Shown: piece after piece, positions 32,873 to 34,096 of the stretch
Position numbering within the stretch: position 1 is the first letter of the stretch
Layout of the letters: every line of letters begins with the position of its first letter
Assembly (NCBI GenBank): GCA_004295055.1
Contig: SHNJ01000031.1
Coordinates: 136,802 to 170,897, forward strand
DNA length: 34,096 nt
Direction: 5' to 3'
Source: Alphaproteobacteria bacterium
Lineage (GTDB): Bacteria; Pseudomonadota; Alphaproteobacteria; SHNJ01
Program-made: the position numbers and the translations under genes
Notes under the pieces: model-generated
The model's database searches: none
The model's input: the letters and a program-made list of their open reading frames with translations, nothing else
What the model was told of the DNA's origin: nothing

Positions 32873-34096
32873 TTACTCAAACAATTTACCCAACTGGCCC
32901 AGCATGACTGGGCCTAATTGTTCTACATCGCCAATCGTTACCGCGTTTTGATAATACCGCGTTACATCGTGGCCGATGCCGATGGCGACCAATTCCACCG
33001 GCGATTTGGATTCGATCCATTGGATCACGCCGCGCAAATGTTGTTCCAAATAAATGCCGCCATTCGCGGATGTGGTTAAATCATCCACCGGTGCGCCGTC
33101 GGAAATCACCATCAGAATTTTGCGGCTCTCGCGCCGTGCGATCAGACGGCCATGCGCCCATAACAATGCCTCGCCGTCTATATTTTCTTTTAATAACCCT
33201 TCTTTCAACATCACGCCCAAATTTTGCTTGGTTCGGCGATAACTAGCATCTGCGCCTTTGTAAATAATATGCCGCAAATCATTCAACCGGCCGGGCGATC
33301 CCGGCTTTCCAGCGCTAATCCATTTTTCATAAGGCTGGCCGCCTTTCCAGGATTTGGTGGTAAAGCCCAAAATTTCCACCTTTACGCCGCATCGTTCCAA
33401 CGTGCGCGCCAGAATATCCGCCGATAGCGCAGCAAGAATAATGGGCCGACCGCGCATCGATCCAGAATTGTCGAGCAATAAGGTGACGACCGTATCATTG
33501 AAATCGGTTTGCCGTTCCCGCATATGATAATTTTGCGCAATCGGATTCATAATTAAACGCGGCAAGCGGGTGGGGTCCAAAACCCCTTCTTCTTGGTCAT
33601 AGGTCCAACTGCGCATTTGCTGCGCCAATAAGCGCCGCTGCAATTTATTGGCGAGGCGAGTGACGATGGGCGGGATATAAGACAGATATTGATCCAAACT
33701 GGCGCGTAGCAACGGCAATTCCTGGGGTGTGCACAAATTTTCGGCATTGATAATTTCATCATATTCGGTGGTAAAGGCTTTGTACTGAAACTGGCCTTCG
33801 GTTTCCCAATACCGGCTTAGCGGTAAGGAATTCAACGCTTTGGAATTGGCATCGGTTTGCTGGGTTTGTTGTTCGCTTTCTTGGGCCTCGCTGGCACCCA
33901 TATCATCGGATGGCGAAGGTTGCTGGCCTTCGGTTTGTTCTTGTTCGTGCTGCGCTTCGGCGGATTGGGGCGAGTTTTCTTGGGATTCTTCGTCATTTTC
34001 GCCTTTAATATTGTCTTCTTCCTCGGCCTCGTCGGTATGGTCTTTTTCTAATCCCAATTGATGCAGCATATCGCGCAGAACAGCCGCGAATTTTTG
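32873..34096 (-). CDS. cobT: Cobaltochelatase subunit CobT, C-terminal part (runs off window)
   Basis: Subunit of the aerobic ATP-dependent cobaltochelatase CobNST, which inserts cobalt into hydrogenobyrinic acid diamide. The frame is open to the right edge (the codons before the Met at 34069 read QKFAAVLRD), so the true start lies outside. About 408 C-terminal residues are visible. A long acidic Glu/Gln/Ser linker (about 20-90 in the visible part) is characteristic of CobT. The von Willebrand A domain has the MIDAS motif [11 protein letters not shown] and later ISDGAPVDD. Full-length CobT is about 600 residues. CobS is expected upstream. Confidence 0.94.
   Translation of the reverse strand, partial: QKFAAVLRDMLHQLGLEKDHTDEAEEEDNIKGENDEESQENSPQSAEAQHEQEQTEGQQPSPSDDMGASEAQESEQQTQQTDANSKALNSLPLSRYWETEGQFQYKAFTTEYDEIINAENLCTPQELPLLRASLDQYLSYIPPIVTRLANKLQRRLLAQQMRSWTYDQEEGVLDPTRLPRLIMNPIAQNYHMRERQTDFNDTVVTLLLDNSGSMRGRPIILAALSADILARTLERCGVKVEILGFTTKSWKGGQPYEKWISAGKPGSPGRLNDLRHIIYKGADASYRRTKQNLGVMLKEGLLKENIDGEALLWAHGRLIARRESRKILMVISDGAPVDDLTTSANGGIYLEQHLRGVIQWIESKSPVELVAIGIGHDVTRYYQNAVTIGDVEQLGPVMLGQLGKLFE

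Noticed and set aside
1-34096. Mobile element, CRISPR, tRNA or toxin-antitoxin locus
   Set aside because: No transposase or integrase-like product, no regularly spaced repeats, no tRNA-like cloverleaf and no recognisable toxin-antitoxin pair were seen.

Overview
The window is a stretch of alphaproteobacterial chromosome of intermediate GC (near 50% by eye). The main support is the gene order rseP-bamA-skp-lpxD-fabZ-lpxA-lpxI-lpxB followed by gltA. LpxI rather than LpxH, a CobT-type cobaltochelatase, a trifunctional-style PutA without a DNA-binding domain, and an ELM1-family protein all fit this. The exact order is not decidable from sequence alone; a Rhodospirillales- or Micavibrio-like lineage is my best guess. 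There are no tRNAs, rRNAs, insertion sequences, prophage genes or CRISPR arrays.

Layout. 1-8723 (+): one long outer-membrane operon for site-2 protease, BamA, periplasmic chaperone and lipid A biosynthesis. 8733-10452 (-): a small membrane protein and citrate synthase, separated by an unusual pair of G-quadruplex motifs on opposite strands. 10697-12817 (-): thiO-thiS-thiG for the thiazole half of thiamine. 12889-13936 (+): two unrecognised genes (55 and 202 codons), each with its own strong ribosome binding site and a shared 27-bp upstream element. 13982-16623 (+): a thiamine-diphosphate enzyme overlapping an ELM1-like gene. 16721-20692 (+): a small membrane-anchored coiled coil, PutA and a bacterioferritin-like protein lacking the haem ligand. 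20752-21888 (-): leucine-type dehydrogenase. 22063-25702 (+): galU-ugd-phosphohexomutase for nucleotide sugars. 25707-25931 (-): small unknown. 26208-28451 (+): pyrD and a degenerate EAL protein. 28454-29880 (-): an unknown possible membrane protein and a cyclase-family pseudoenzyme. 30180-32871 (+): rpmB, an atypical tgt, upp and an unknown receiver-like protein. 32873-34096 (-): the C-terminal part of CobT, running off the right edge.

How it fits together. The left third builds the outer membrane. The middle is central carbon and amino-acid catabolism: citrate synthase, proline oxidation and branched-chain amino acid deamination. gltA and the leucine dehydrogenase share an identical 14-bp TGC-rich site upstream, and a related site precedes galU, which suggests one regulator of acetyl-CoA/carbon status. 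The right third mixes nucleotide-sugar, pyrimidine and base-salvage functions with several enzyme-family members that have lost catalytic or metal-binding residues: the EAL protein, the KynB-like cyclase, Bfr without its haem Met, and Tgt without its Zn cysteines. The most plausible undescribed unit is the 55-codon/202-codon pair at 12.9-13.9 kb. The most mechanistically interesting known-family outlier is the tgt.
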